A stretch of DNA of 64,000 nucleotides from Saprospiraceae bacterium (GCA_016718205.1 JADKEB010000011.1:62001-126000), one strand, 5' to 3'. Positions 7,506 to 17,223 are shown, numbered from the stretch's first letter. Notes: generated by a model not told the origin, from the letters alone. Translations and numbers: made by a program.

Positions 7506-7931
7506 TTATTGCGGTTGTTGCTGAGTCACACAATGCACCATTCCTCCATTTTCGTATAAGTTTCGGACATCAATTCCAACAACAGTTCTCGTTGGATAAA
7601 ATGTCTGAATTTTTGCATTAGCGATAGCATCATTAGGATCTTTGTAATTGGGGACCAATACTTTGTTGTTGGCAATATAATAGTTTACATAAGAACCTTT
7701 ATACCCCAAATTTTTTCCATTTGTAGTCACTACATTATTTTGTGTCAATGGTACTTTAAGATAAGTATAAGCAGTGCCGCTTTTGTTTGTGGCAGACATA
7801 AGTCTATTTATATCCGACTGATTTACATCAAAATCCAATAAATCGTTTTGCTCCATTGTCACGATGGTGGTAGCGTCCCCAAATCTCGCAAAACCATCAA
7901 TATGCTGGTCTGTAAGTTCAAGACCTGCTTG
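7506..7931 (-). pseudogene. Agmatine/peptidylarginine deiminase family, C-terminal fragment
   Basis: The frame encodes the C-terminal ~140 residues of the agmatine deiminase/PAD-like family: TDQHIDGFARFGD (with the conserved His-x-Asp), LTQNNVVTT, GSYVNYYIAN, DPNDAIANA, and the active-site Cys motif GGMVHCVTQQQP. These enzymes hydrolyse guanidino groups; secreted Bacteroidota forms deiminate peptidyl-arginine or agmatine. The N-terminal half is missing: directly upstream in the same frame is a TGA (7934-7932) and then an unrelated gene start. The fragment lacks its own signal peptide and part of the fold, so it is presumably dead. Confidence 0.8.
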
Positions 7932-8168
7932 TCAAGGGAGATCAGACACCGACCATCTTTTTGAGATACTATCATGAGCGAGTGAAAGTACTCTTCTGTT
8001 GTAGTCAGATGTATCCAGTACCGAAATGGCAACCGAGGCTTCTTTTACTGAAGTACTGTCCAAATCGATTTCTGTACCAACCGGCTGAGCTGCCTCAGAT
8101 TTGTTTTTACATTTGATCCAAAAAACAGAAAAAGAAAGGCAGGCGAAAACACAGATTCTAATGTTCAT
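7932..8168 (-). pseudogene. N-terminal fragment of a secreted protein fused to the deiminase remnant
   Basis: 78 codons starting with a signal peptide (MNIRICVFACLSFSVFWIKC) followed by a Ser/Asp-rich linker and YNRRVLSLAHDS. The last residues, RWSVSDLP, precede a TGA at the point where deiminase homology begins. I recall longer secreted Bacteroidota proteins with a similar opening, so this looks truncated, but I cannot verify the family. The start lies 12 bases downstream of the TraB/GumN gene on the same strand, so it was probably its operon partner before the deletion. Confidence 0.5.
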
Positions 8169-8180
8169 TTACCATATCAG

Positions 8181-9107
8181 TTATTGTACAGGCTTCATTT
8201 TGTATCCTGCCTTGCGCAGCAAGTGAATGACACCATCCGGTCCACCCAAATGACCGGCTCCGACAGCAAAAAATGTCTGTGATTTTTTTGCTTCTTCGAT
8301 GATGAGCGGTATCCAGTTTTTATTTCTTCCTGAGACAAGTTTGTCCTCAAAGCCTGCTACGGAGTTACCTTCATCGGAGATCATTTTGACCATTGCTGAT
8401 ATATCCTGGTCCAGATACATTTTTGTCATTTTTTTAAACTCATCATCTCCTTCACTTTCTGTTGATTTGATCGCATTCACGAGCATTTTTGCCTGCACAT
8501 CATATGGTATTTCGTCAAACAGACTGATCTGAAAGTCAATACTTTCGAGGCCGCTGGTTTCTTTATTAGTATTTTGTGCCATCTCCATAAATTCCATTTC
8601 GTATGACTTCATATTGCCGGTTTTCAGGCCGGACGGATCCATATCAGCATAGGCAAATACAGTCAGGAACATCGGTTTCATCTTCTCCAGCATAAATATC
8701 GGCAATCCCACTTTTTTGAAATGCTCTCCTATCATTTTGTAATCCGCTTCTGACACCAGGTCTTTCAGTGTCATACCATCTTTCATGAAAATCTTATTCA
8801 TCATACCCATCATTTTGGACATATCTGTCATCTCCTTCATATCTATCTCAAACACTACTTTTCTGGAAGCATCAAAAGCCGACATCGTGCCTTTGGGCAG
8901 GTAAAAATCTTTGGCACCGATGATATGGATTGTACCATAGAGGTAAGACGGTTTGGTGATACCGGGACCACTGATCTCCCACAACAGGTTCTTTTCTAAT
9001 GGTTTATAAGTGAGTTCTGAAGGTTTGGTCGTTTTACAGGCATAGACAAACAAAAGCATTGTCAGCAATGGAAAAACTAATCTGAATGAAAATTTCTTAG
9101 GATTCAT
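8181..9107 (-). CDS. TraB/GumN family lipoprotein
   Basis: 308 residues with a lipoprotein signal peptide (lipobox FVYAC, Cys24). Family hallmarks: YLYGTIH near residue 56-61 and VGAGHLGGPDGVIHLL near the C-terminus. TraB/GumN (Tiki-related) proteins are putative metalloproteases; the GTxH and GxxHL boxes hold the likely metal-binding residues. Expected to be membrane-anchored on the periplasmic side. It heads a small minus-strand unit with the truncated 7932-8168 gene downstream. Substrate unknown. Confidence 0.88.
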   Translation of the reverse strand: MNPKKFSFRLVFPLLTMLLFVYACKTTKPSELTYKPLEKNLLWEISGPGITKPSYLYGTIHIIGAKDFYLPKGTMSAFDASRKVVFEIDMKEMTDMSKMMGMMNKIFMKDGMTLKDLVSEADYKMIGEHFKKVGLPIFMLEKMKPMFLTVFAYADMDPSGLKTGNMKSYEMEFMEMAQNTNKETSGLESIDFQISLFDEIPYDVQAKMLVNAIKSTESEGDDEFKKMTKMYLDQDISAMVKMISDEGNSVAGFEDKLVSGRNKNWIPLIIEEAKKSQTFFAVGAGHLGGPDGVIHLLRKAGYKMKPVQ

Positions 9108-9155
9108 ATATGTTGATTTCTAAAATATAATTTGAATGGAGGTTTTTTGACTTAC

Positions 9156-9893
9156 TTACAGCGTCTGCCTTTGCCTGCGACACTCATAAAGCAATATACC
9201 AGTAGCTACAGAAACGTTGAGAGAGTCAAAAGTGTTGTTGGCAGGTATTTTGACAACTTCATCTACTATTTCAAGCACTTTGTAGTGCAGTCCTTTGTCT
9301 TCTGAACCCAGGAGCAATGCGACCGGCTCTTTCATATCCACATCCTGAGGCATAGCAGCTTCATTGAGGCTCGATGCGATCACCTTTATACCCATAGACT
9401 GCAAATCACCGATCAGTGTAAAAAGGCTGTTGGCGCGCGAAACCGGGAGATTGAGTATAGCTCCTGCTGATGTCTTAACTGCATCTTCATTGACTCGGCC
9501 ACCCGAATTTCCGGTTAAAACAAGGCCATGAGCACCAAAAAAATATGAAGAGCGGGCAATGGCACCTACATTTCTCATGTCCGTAACACCATCCATCAGG
9601 ATCAGCAATGGAACATGACCTTGCTCAAAAGCCGTGGCAATAATATCTTTATAATCCACATAGGCTACAGGAGAGATTTCAGCTACGATGCCCTGATGAA
9701 TTTTATTTTTTGTCAGTTCGTTGAGTTTTATCTCAGGTACCTTGACCAGAGGAATGCTATTGTCACGGCAAATATTTCTGACCTGGACTTCAAATTCGCC
9801 CCTTAAAGTACTGAGCATGTAGACCTTGCCTATATCTTTTGAAGAGTGAAAAGCTTCCAGTACGGCATTGCGACCATAAATGATATCTGACAT
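9156..9893 (-). CDS. rlmB: 23S rRNA (guanosine-2'-O-)-methyltransferase RlmB
   Basis: 245 residues, SpoU/SPOUT class. The N-terminal substrate-binding domain starts IIYGRNAVLEAF. The catalytic knot has motif 1 MDGVTDMRNVGAIARSS, motif 2 LLLGSEDKGL and motif 3 LNVSVATGILLYE. It 2'-O-methylates a guanosine in 23S rRNA domain V (G2251 in E. coli numbering). Length and motifs are ordinary. It has its own upstream promoter candidate and is followed 48 bases later by the TraB gene. Confidence 0.93.
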   Translation of the reverse strand: MSDIIYGRNAVLEAFHSSKDIGKVYMLSTLRGEFEVQVRNICRDNSIPLVKVPEIKLNELTKNKIHQGIVAEISPVAYVDYKDIIATAFEQGHVPLLILMDGVTDMRNVGAIARSSYFFGAHGLVLTGNSGGRVNEDAVKTSAGAILNLPVSRANSLFTLIGDLQSMGIKVIASSLNEAAMPQDVDMKEPVALLLGSEDKGLHYKVLEIVDEVVKIPANNTFDSLNVSVATGILLYECRRQRQTL

Positions 9894-9928
9894 AAATGGG
9901 TTAAATAGTTAATTGTTATAAAGAAGTG

Positions 9929-9962
9929 CAAAGATGTGTAATTTAATACTTTTACCTCAAAC
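9929..9962 (-). promoter_or_regulatory. Predicted rlmB promoter
   Basis: On the minus strand TTTG (9961-9958) and CATCTTTG (9936-9929) are separated by 21 bases. This fits the Bacteroidota -33 TTTG / -7 TAnnTTTG consensus with one mismatch in the -7 box. The rlmB ATG follows 35 bases downstream. Confidence 0.45.
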
Positions 9963-9963
9963 A

Positions 9964-10140
9964 CTAAAATGTAACATAAATCCCTGTCGGGGCGATATAA
10001 ACATTTGTGGAGTCTTCTTTAATGATTTTTCCATATATTTTTGTGCCATCCACTCTGGTGATGATATCCTGAGAGAAGGAAAAATATGAAGTAAAAAGTA
10101 TGCACAATAAAAATAACATCCGAAGCGAAGCACCTGCCAT
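9964..10140 (-). CDS. Small secreted protein, 58 residues
   Basis: ATG at 10140 to TAG at 9966-9964. Residues 1-24 form a signal peptide (MLFLLCILFTSYFSFS then QDIITR); the mature part reads DGTKIYGKIIKEDS and NVYIAPTG. A 'DxI...DGxKIxGKIxxED...VxY' pattern is common at the N-terminus of larger Bacteroidota secreted proteins, so this could be a shortened relative. No function can be given. It lies between rlmB and the broken propeller/cytochrome gene, all on the minus strand. Confidence 0.55.
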   Translation of the reverse strand: MAGASLRMLFLLCILFTSYFSFSQDIITRVDGTKIYGKIIKEDSTNVYIAPTGIYVTF

Positions 10141-10315
10141 ATCTGTAAATTTTCAACAAATATATGTCAATAATAGTATTCAAAGACAAAATGCATTAGA
10201 ATTTGTGATAAGAATATCATCACCTATATTCAAATAGAATAATCGTCAATAGAATTAGAATTAGTCCAGGATTACTTTTTTTAAAATATTCGTTTTGGGA
10301 CTATGTTCCCCTTCT

Positions 10316-12563
10316 TTACTTAGTATTATCAGGTTTTACAGACATGTCAGGATTGTGTAAAGGTACCTTAATAGGCAATATCATGGGGTCTGCCATTCTG
10401 ACCTTTGATACATCTTCCGTCGATATGGCGTCTGCTTTGTTGCCCCAGCTATTTCTCACAAAAGTGAGGATATTTGCTATTGTGCCATTATTGATGATCT
10501 GATTATCTTTCAAGCCAGGCATTGGTCCGTTAAAAGTATATGATTTCCCGTTTACTGTGATTGGACCGGATATACCATTGAGCACAATGGATATAGGTAT
10601 TCTTCGATCTGCAGCCGTCACCCATTCAGATTTGGCCAAAGGTGGACCTATTATATCGACTCCTTCTCCATTTTTTCCATGGCAACCCGAACAGTATGCT
10701 TCATATGGGTGAAATCCATCGTAGTACATTTCTTTTTGGGCCTTTGTCTGGTGTGCGACCGCTGCCTCATTATCTTTTGGAGATATAGGTGATTTTTCAA
10801 GCCATTTGTATAACAATGAGTTTTTAGATAGTGATGATTTGAAAGGTCGGATACTCTCTTCATTGTTTCCATATTTCCACATACTTCCGGCTATAATAGC
10901 TGCAAATAAACTGTCATTGGCATAATCCTTTATCAATCATCTCAACAATCCCTGCTTAGCTATGTCAACCTTATATGGAAGATTGCGGAATACTGCAGCT
11001 ACATAAGCTATCTCATCACTTTGGTTACCCTGATTTCTTGCATTTTGGAAAGCTCTAAAATCTGTCTTTGACAATGCTGATATGGCCTGATGTCGCAAAG
11101 CTTCATTATCTGAAGAAGCAGCTTGGAGCAATATACTATTATCAGGCTTTTGATACATACCTATGATATGTAAGATATGAAGTTTAGTGATGTCGCTTTG
11201 AGTTGTTTCATAACATTCCGTCAGCAATGGCTGGTAATTTTTTTCGTCATTTTCATTCAGTATCTTCCATTGAGCCCTTATGCGAACCCATTTATTAGGA
11301 TGGAGGAGCATGTCTACCAATTCCTTTCCAGATTTGTCTGATATTTTTACAGTCTCAGGTATTTCTTTACCATATTGTATCCGGTAGATTCTTCCCATGC
11401 CTTTGACTTTATCAAGGCCATGCTTTTCGATATGCTCTCGAAGATATCCTGTCATATATGTACTGTGCTGAATGATTCCACGATTTATATCTACAATGTA
11501 CAATGCTCCGTCAGGACCCACGATGGAATAAACAGGTCTGAATCTTTCATCTCCGGATCGTAAAAATTCTTTTCCTGTATAGGGCAGTTTTCCGACTATT
11601 TTACCATCTTTTTTTTCCAAAATCACTCTCCTGATGAGTTGAGCTGCGGGTTCACAACTGATACCATTTCCTTCAAATTTTTGACCGAACTGTCCGCCAT
11701 TGTAGATACTAACCCCGCATGTTGAAGTGACATTAGTAAGTCGACCGGCACTATCGAGAACTCCACTTTCATAACCACGATTGACTCCTCGTGTAGGGTG
11801 ACGGGGATAGACTCTATTAGGAGAAAATGATTGACCAAATTGATTTTTTATTTTGTCACCAAAATGGATAGATAAATGCGGCATGACAGAGGGAGGATAC
11901 TGGTCGCCAAGTAATACAGCACCGTTGTGATTGTAAAACAATCTCCCTTCTACGTCCTGATCTAAACCCCACTGACCTCTGAAGATGGTTGATTCCTTTT
12001 CCCACTTGCCTTGATATCTGCGGTATCTCATATCAGACTTGGCCGAGTATATCCCAGTTGTCCAAGCCAAGCAGAAGTCCATTGGCCTGGTGTTCTACAT
12101 TGCCGCCGTCTGCGTAGAAGCTATCTACGACGATCCTTGTCTTTCCAGTTGGATCATAAAACCATAAAACCGGGGGTTCAGCTACCAATACTCCATAGTA
12201 CACAGGGCAAACTGCTCTGGGCAAGGTGAGTGAGTCAGCAAAAACCCTTACAGATTCATAGTTCCCGTCTTTGTCTTTGTCGCTTAGTATTTTTATGCTG
12301 CTCAATGGTACTTGCTCTCCGATTCCATTGACATCGGGCATGTAAGTGTTCATCTCTACCACCCACAAATTTGTATCATCATCAAAAGCTATGGCCACAG
12401 GATCCCGCACATCAGGTTCGTGTACGACACATGAAATTCTGAAACCTTCTTCCAATTCAAAATCAGCGATCGATTCTTCAGGCGTCAAGCAAGAGTCTGC
12501 CTTATCACGACAAGATATCAATCCTGAAATAAATATGGTCAATATGTACATTTGGAGCCTCAA
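10316..12563 (-). pseudogene. Propeller/HEAT/cytochrome c protein (membrane-bound dehydrogenase type), doubly disrupted
   Basis: Three consecutive pieces form one ~748-residue protein. The first (from 12563, lipoprotein signal with SGLISC) carries the start of a beta-propeller (HEPDVRDPVAIAFDDD, LWVVEMNTYMPDVNG). The second continues it (GLDQDVEGRLFYNHNG, GPDGALYIVDINRG) and adds HEAT-like repeats. The third has a cytochrome c motif CSGCH in YCSGCHGKNGEG. The first break is a single extra base in the GGG at 12055-12053; the second is an in-frame TGA at 10939-10937 with coding continuing after it. Intact relatives are periplasmic putative sugar or alcohol dehydrogenases. Two lesions make a real pseudogene more likely than error alone. 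Confidence 0.8.
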
Positions 12564-12692
12564 ACCATTATTGATTTCAAATAAAATTCACTTTTTAGAA
12601 AAATATACATTATAAATTGTTTTGTATTTTTTAGGTACTTCGCTAAAAGGGAACAGTTCAGTCCCAAGGGATTTAAAACCCTTGAAATAATC

Positions 12693-13427
12693 CTATACAT
12701 TTGGGTTTTTAAGATTTTTGTAATACACGTTTTTTATTTTATCGGGCTGAACTCCCAATTTAAACATAACAAATGCCAGCATATTGAGTAAGTTTACTTT
12801 AAGCCAGGAATTATGGTTATACTTTCTGGAAGATACTATGGCAGGATTGGAGATCACTTTGATTGGGAGTCCTGTTTTTCTGAATCTCTTTATAAATTCA
12901 AAATCCTCCATTATGGTAAATGATGCGTTATAACCACCCATCATATCAAATACTTCTTTTGTCATAAAGTGTATCTGATCACCACCACCTGCAAATATGC
13001 CATTACTTTTTGTAAAGGAAGCATTGATATCCAGCAACCTTGATGTGGGTTCAAATCTATATGAAAAAAAACCGAATGAAAATCCCTGATTTATAGCTTC
13101 CCTGATGTCTATAATAAAGGAATCTGATGGTCTTACATCAGCATGTAAAAAAGCAAATATGTTGTTTTTTGCTATTTTAGCCCCATCATTCATTTGGTAT
13201 GCCCTGCCTGTCTGGCCTGATTTGATGTACTTTACATATCTTTTTTGAGCCAAAAAACTCATATCATCTCTACTGACCGCACTATCTGAGATGATGACTT
13301 CAAAAACCGATTCATCCAGATTGTCGAATATCTCAAGGAGTGATTTAATGTTATCAGCTTCATTGAGTGTAGGGATAATAATTGAAACAAAAGACAATGG
13401 ATATTCAAATTTTGGCAAATTTATCAA
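12693..13427 (-). CDS. Family 2 glycosyltransferase, TIGR04283-like
   Basis: 244 residues, GT-A fold: SIIIPTLNEADNIKSL at the N-terminus, GRAYQMNDGAKIA, and the metal-binding LHADVRPSDSF (D-x-D equivalent replaced by HAD). FAGGGDQIHFM and MEDFEFIKRFRK complete the acceptor side. The motif set GRAxQMNxGA plus LHADxxP matches the 'rSAM/selenodomain-associated transferase 2' group (TIGR04283), some members of which are annotated in arsenosugar synthesis. No neighbour supports that pathway here, so the acceptor is unknown. Cytoplasmic or membrane-peripheral, no signal peptide. Confidence 0.82.
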   Translation of the reverse strand: MINLPKFEYPLSFVSIIIPTLNEADNIKSLLEIFDNLDESVFEVIISDSAVSRDDMSFLAQKRYVKYIKSGQTGRAYQMNDGAKIAKNNIFAFLHADVRPSDSFIIDIREAINQGFSFGFFSYRFEPTSRLLDINASFTKSNGIFAGGGDQIHFMTKEVFDMMGGYNASFTIMEDFEFIKRFRKTGLPIKVISNPAIVSSRKYNHNSWLKVNLLNMLAFVMFKLGVQPDKIKNVYYKNLKNPNV

Positions 13428-13449
13428 AAATCCAACGAGAGTTTGCCTA

Positions 13450-13767
13450 GAGTATGATTAAACTTTTATTATTTGGCTCCAAGTGGCGAATTTTATTTTT
13501 CTGCTGCAACAACAACAACTTCGTTAGTCAAAGTCTTACCTGACTTTGACGGAACCTATCTTACGGTCTTTGACCGGTTGTGGACAATTTACTCCGGTCA
13601 TGAGACCGATAGATAAAAGTCCAAAAGTAAGAGACTTTGCACAACGATTTATTGAGAATTGAGTAAAATATTTTACTCAATTCTCTTCATGGGCGAGACC
13701 AGTCAGTCACCTTGTCCAAAATTAAATTTCCTCACTTTCGCACAAACATAAAAATTTAAACATACTC
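13450..13767. mobile_element. MITE family A, long copy 2
   Basis: 318 bp between GAGTATGATTAAACTTTTAT (left) and AAATTTAAACATACTC (right). Flanks are CTA on the left and TTA on the right, so the target duplication is imperfect. The interior holds a hairpin-rich core (GTCAAAGTC at 13527, its complement GACTTTGAC soon after) that recurs at 19440 and 29252. No ORF. The right end is 7 bases from the stop of the gluconate dehydrogenase subunit 3 gene. Confidence 0.7.
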
Positions 13768-13774
13768 TTAAATA

Positions 13775-14347
13775 TCATGTTGCCCATGCTTTATCCCCTT
13801 TTTTGTACGGATATGCTCCATCATATCTTCCCGGCACTGCTTCATACCGCAACTCTTTTGTTGCTCCGGCTTCCGAAGTAAAGTACCCAAGAATTGTCAA
13901 TTGTTTTATCATCGTAAAATAGTGATCTGCGTCTTCTTGCTTTTTATCTTTATTGTATTTTACCATTTCTGCATTGATTGCATTGAGGAATTCTTCTCTT
14001 TGATCAGGGCTACCTTTTTCAAAAGTAGTGGAATATTTCTTTTTAAAATCAGCTTTTATGGTTTCCACTCCTGCCAAAAATACGCTTTGTTGTTCTTTCG
14101 AATAACAATCTGTAATCATTTTTTGCATAAACTGACCTATACCTACCTCCTTTGCACCGGGAGTGGCGGTTTGTGGCAGGATGGTTTCGCCTATTTCATC
14201 AAGCAGTGATACCTGTTGAGTGGTAAGTAGTGATGATGCCTGATCGGTTTTATCTGCTTTGCACCCGGTCTGTACAAATAATTCTCCGCCGACAAATGCA
14301 GCACCAGTAATGAGCGATATTTGTTTGATGATTGTTCTTCTGTCCAT
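13775..14347 (-). CDS. Gluconate 2-dehydrogenase subunit 3 family protein
   Basis: 190 residues. A twin-arginine-like leader (MDRRTIIKQISLITGAAF) ends in a Cys-containing segment (VQTGCKAD), suggesting Tat export and perhaps lipidation. The body (LLDEIGETILPQTATPGAKEVG, then FMQKMITDCYSKEQQ) is typical of the small subunit that partners FAD GMC dehydrogenases and carries them across the membrane. It follows the GMC gene by 33 bases on the same strand, so the two form one complex. The C-terminal APG/GRYDGAYPYKKGDKAW tail is also typical. Confidence 0.87.
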   Translation of the reverse strand: MDRRTIIKQISLITGAAFVGGELFVQTGCKADKTDQASSLLTTQQVSLLDEIGETILPQTATPGAKEVGIGQFMQKMITDCYSKEQQSVFLAGVETIKADFKKKYSTTFEKGSPDQREEFLNAINAEMVKYNKDKKQEDADHYFTMIKQLTILGYFTSEAGATKELRYEAVPGRYDGAYPYKKGDKAWAT

Positions 14348-14380
14348 TGTCCAGGATGGTTGTTTTATATGTTTTAGGTC

Positions 14381-16144
14381 TTAAATATTTCTTTTATTGA
14401 GTTCGCTGACAGCATAGTCTGCCGCTCTTGCAGTCAGAGCCATATAGGTCAGTGATGGATTCTGGCATGCGCTACTCGTCATACAGGCCCCATCAGTCAC
14501 AAATACATTCGGAGCATCCCAGACCTGATTCATGCCATTGAGTACGGAGGACTTTGGGTCTCTGCCCATCCTTGCAGTACCCATTTCATGGATGCCATGA
14601 CCTATGTTATGTCCGCTGTCCCATGTATTGACATCTTTTACACCGGCAATTTCAAGCATCTGTTTCATTTCTTCAACGATATCCTTTCGCATTTTCAGTT
14701 CATTTTCTCTCAGTTCGGCATCAGTTGCCAATATCGGAAGTCCCCATTTGTCAGTTTTCTGCTTTCCTTTTGTTGAGTCAGTGACCACATTTCCTTCGGC
14801 ATCATAATATCTTTTGTCGAGCAGGATGCGATTTTCGTGGTAAGGCAATAACTCTCCGAAGCCTCCGGCACCTATGGTCCAGGATCCGGGTTCACTCAAT
14901 GTTTCTTTCAGGTTTGCACCTATGTTGAGCTCCGCGACATCTCTATGCCAGCCTTCGCGACTGGCACCACCCTGATAACCGAATCCTCTCAGATAATCCC
15001 TCTTATCACTATTCAAGTTGACAAATCTGGGTATATAAAATCCATTGGGTCTTCGCCCATAAGTATAAAAATTTTCAAACCCTTCGATCTTTCCACCGGC
15101 GCCAAGGTTGTAGTGGTGGTCCATGACATTATGACCCAACTCCCCACTGCTGCTGCCGAGTCCTTCCGGCCATATATCTGTGGCAGAATTCATCAGTAAC
15201 CAGGTGCTGTTGAGTGCCGATGCACAAACAAAAACAATTTTGCTATTAAAGGTATAGGTTTGGTTGTCCTCAGTATCCAGTATCTCTATTCCGGTTGCCT
15301 TTTTTAATTCCTTGTCATAAAGTATTTCTTTGGCGATAGCACCGGTTATGATGTGCAGATTACCAGTAGCCATTGCAGCAGGCAATGTAGATGACTGCGT
15401 ACTGAAATATCCACCATAATGACACCCTTCCCAGCAACGTGCTCTGTACTGGCATTTTCCCCTATTGGGTAGGTTTTCAGTAAGATTTGCCACTCTCCCT
15501 ATGAATAAATGTCTTTTCCCCCTGTAATGAGAGCGAATGCTCTTTGATACTTCTTTTTCTACTATGTTCAGATCCATCGGAGGTTGAAACTCTCCGTCAG
15601 GCAATTGAGCAAGACCTTCTTTTGAACCACTCACTCCTATGAATTTTTCCACGTGATCATACCAGGGAGCGATATCTTTGTATCTGATAGGCCAGTCTAC
15701 CGCCACGCCATCTTTGGCATTGGCTTCAAAGTCCATTTCGCTCCATCTGTAACTCTGCCTGCCCCATAGAATACTCCTTCCGCCCATACGATAGGTACGC
15801 CACCAGGTAAAAGGTTTGATCTCAGTGTACGGTGAATCTTTTTCATCTGCCCAGGCATCCATCACTGCTTCGCTGGCTGCCCATCCGCGGTGGATGACAG
15901 GAAAATCTTCTCTTTGTTTATTTGTGGTTCGTCCCCGATGTTCCATTTCCCATGGGTTCAGAGATGCAGTTTTATAATCTTTAAGGTGGCCATGTCTTGG
16001 ACCGCGCTCTACCATGAGTACTTTGAGCCCTTTCTCGGTGAGTTCTTTGGCTGCCCATCCACCACTGATGCCGCTTCCTATTACGATGGCATCATAAGTA
16101 TGCTGTTTTGTGGCTTTGGTATTGATGTAAATGGTGTCTGTCAT
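14381..16144 (-). CDS. GMC family FAD oxidoreductase (gluconate/sugar dehydrogenase large subunit type)
   Basis: 587 residues. N-terminal FAD-binding IVIGSGISGGWAAKEL (20-35) and the ADP-binding acidic end LMVERGP; mid-protein WEGCHYGG; C-terminal catalytic region HEMGTARMG and the FAD-contact segment NPSLTYMALTARAADY. It oxidises a sugar or polyol hydroxyl in the periplasm with electrons leaving through its small subunit partner downstream. The exact substrate is not readable. No frameshift, so this dehydrogenase is intact, in contrast to the broken propeller/cytochrome gene nearby. Confidence 0.9.
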   Translation of the reverse strand: MTDTIYINTKATKQHTYDAIVIGSGISGGWAAKELTEKGLKVLMVERGPRHGHLKDYKTASLNPWEMEHRGRTTNKQREDFPVIHRGWAASEAVMDAWADEKDSPYTEIKPFTWWRTYRMGGRSILWGRQSYRWSEMDFEANAKDGVAVDWPIRYKDIAPWYDHVEKFIGVSGSKEGLAQLPDGEFQPPMDLNIVEKEVSKSIRSHYRGKRHLFIGRVANLTENLPNRGKCQYRARCWEGCHYGGYFSTQSSTLPAAMATGNLHIITGAIAKEILYDKELKKATGIEILDTEDNQTYTFNSKIVFVCASALNSTWLLMNSATDIWPEGLGSSSGELGHNVMDHHYNLGAGGKIEGFENFYTYGRRPNGFYIPRFVNLNSDKRDYLRGFGYQGGASREGWHRDVAELNIGANLKETLSEPGSWTIGAGGFGELLPYHENRILLDKRYYDAEGNVVTDSTKGKQKTDKWGLPILATDAELRENELKMRKDIVEEMKQMLEIAGVKDVNTWDSGHNIGHGIHEMGTARMGRDPKSSVLNGMNQVWDAPNVFVTDGACMTSSACQNPSLTYMALTARAADYAVSELNKRNI

Positions 16145-16291
16145 GATAGGAAGGAGCGTTATTTAATAAAAAATATAAAGATACAGTATCCTGATAATAG
16201 ATAGCATATGGTTTTTGCAAATATTAGCATCATTTTCCGTTTATTATTTTATTTCGATAACTATATGCAAAAAATATTGTTTTGAAAAAAG

Positions 16292-17071
16292 ATGAAGACA
16301 TTGATTTTATTACTCTCCATGATGATTGCTGACACTATATTAAGTGATATAAATGGACTTTCAGCTCAAGGCAAACCTATCAATTATTTGGCTATGTCCA
16401 AAGAATTTCTCACTGCTGTACGCAACAAGGAGAAAATAGATTTATACCTTCAATCATGGGCCTCCTGTGACTTGATCCAACTATCCAAACAAGTGGAAAC
16501 TGACCAGCAAAAACTGGCTTTTTGGGTCAATATGTACAATGCTTACATTCAGGTAATTCTGACAAGTCATCCGGAAAAATATAACGACCGAGGGGCGTTT
16601 TTTAAAGAAAAACAAATCAAACTCGGCGGGTTGATGTTCAGTTTTGAAGATATTGAGCATGGGATTTTGAGAAGGTCTCAGCATCCTTTTTTTCTTGGAT
16701 ATTTTACAAGGTGGTTTCCTGATAAAACAGAAAAGATGCTTCGGGTCGGCAAGAGAGACTGGCGTATACACTTTGCCTTAAATTGTGGTGCAAAATCTTG
16801 TCCGCCGGTTGCCATATATGATACCGATCGGATAGAAGAACAGCTGGAAGTCAGTACAAAAAACTATCTTCAAAAATTCTCAACATATCATCATTCGGAT
16901 AAAATAGCTTATGTCACTTCTCTATTCAGTTGGTTCAGAGGTGATTTTGGTGGGCTGGAAGGGATAAAAAACATCCTAATAAAACAAAATATCATCCCTG
17001 ATAGAAATGTAAGGTTGAAAACAGCTGAATACGACTGGACACTGGACCTGGACAATTTTGTTGACTTGTGA
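16292..17071 (+). CDS. DUF547 domain protein, secreted
   Basis: 259 residues with an N-terminal signal segment (MKTLILLLSMMIADTILS). DUF547 hallmarks: FWVNMYNAYIQ near residue 78-88, FSFEDIEHGILR, and IHFALNCGAKSCPPV with the conserved Cys pair, then YDWTLDL near the end. DUF547 folds resemble transglutaminase-like or papain-like domains, but activity is not established. Transcribed divergently from the GMC gene; the 147 bases between them should hold both promoters, though no perfect -7 box is visible. Confidence 0.88.
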   Translation: MKTLILLLSMMIADTILSDINGLSAQGKPINYLAMSKEFLTAVRNKEKIDLYLQSWASCDLIQLSKQVETDQQKLAFWVNMYNAYIQVILTSHPEKYNDRGAFFKEKQIKLGGLMFSFEDIEHGILRRSQHPFFLGYFTRWFPDKTEKMLRVGKRDWRIHFALNCGAKSCPPVAIYDTDRIEEQLEVSTKNYLQKFSTYHHSDKIAYVTSLFSWFRGDFGGLEGIKNILIKQNIIPDRNVRLKTAEYDWTLDLDNFVDL

Positions 17072-17097
17072 TGACAGGCTACGTGTTACATCGAGTC

Positions 17098-17223
17098 GCT
17101 AATGGGAATTCTCATCCTTAGGTATTCGCAACACCACTTATTGACTTTCGCTCCGCTGAATCGGGTGTCTCTGAATTTGGAAACAGTTGGCTCGTAGCTA
17201 AAATCTTTCAAATTCCCGTTGCC
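17098..17223. repeat. Inverted repeat with a 100-base spacer downstream of the TfoX remnant
   Basis: AATGGGAATT at 17101-17110 is mirrored by AATTCCCGTT at 17211-17220 (9 of 10 bases). The outer bases GCT and GC extend the symmetry weakly. The size, about 125 bp, resembles an integron attC hairpin or a MITE, but the attC core triplets do not fit well (GTTGCCC instead of GTTRRRY). No ORF inside. It lies between DUF547 and the truncated TfoX gene. Confidence 0.3.
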
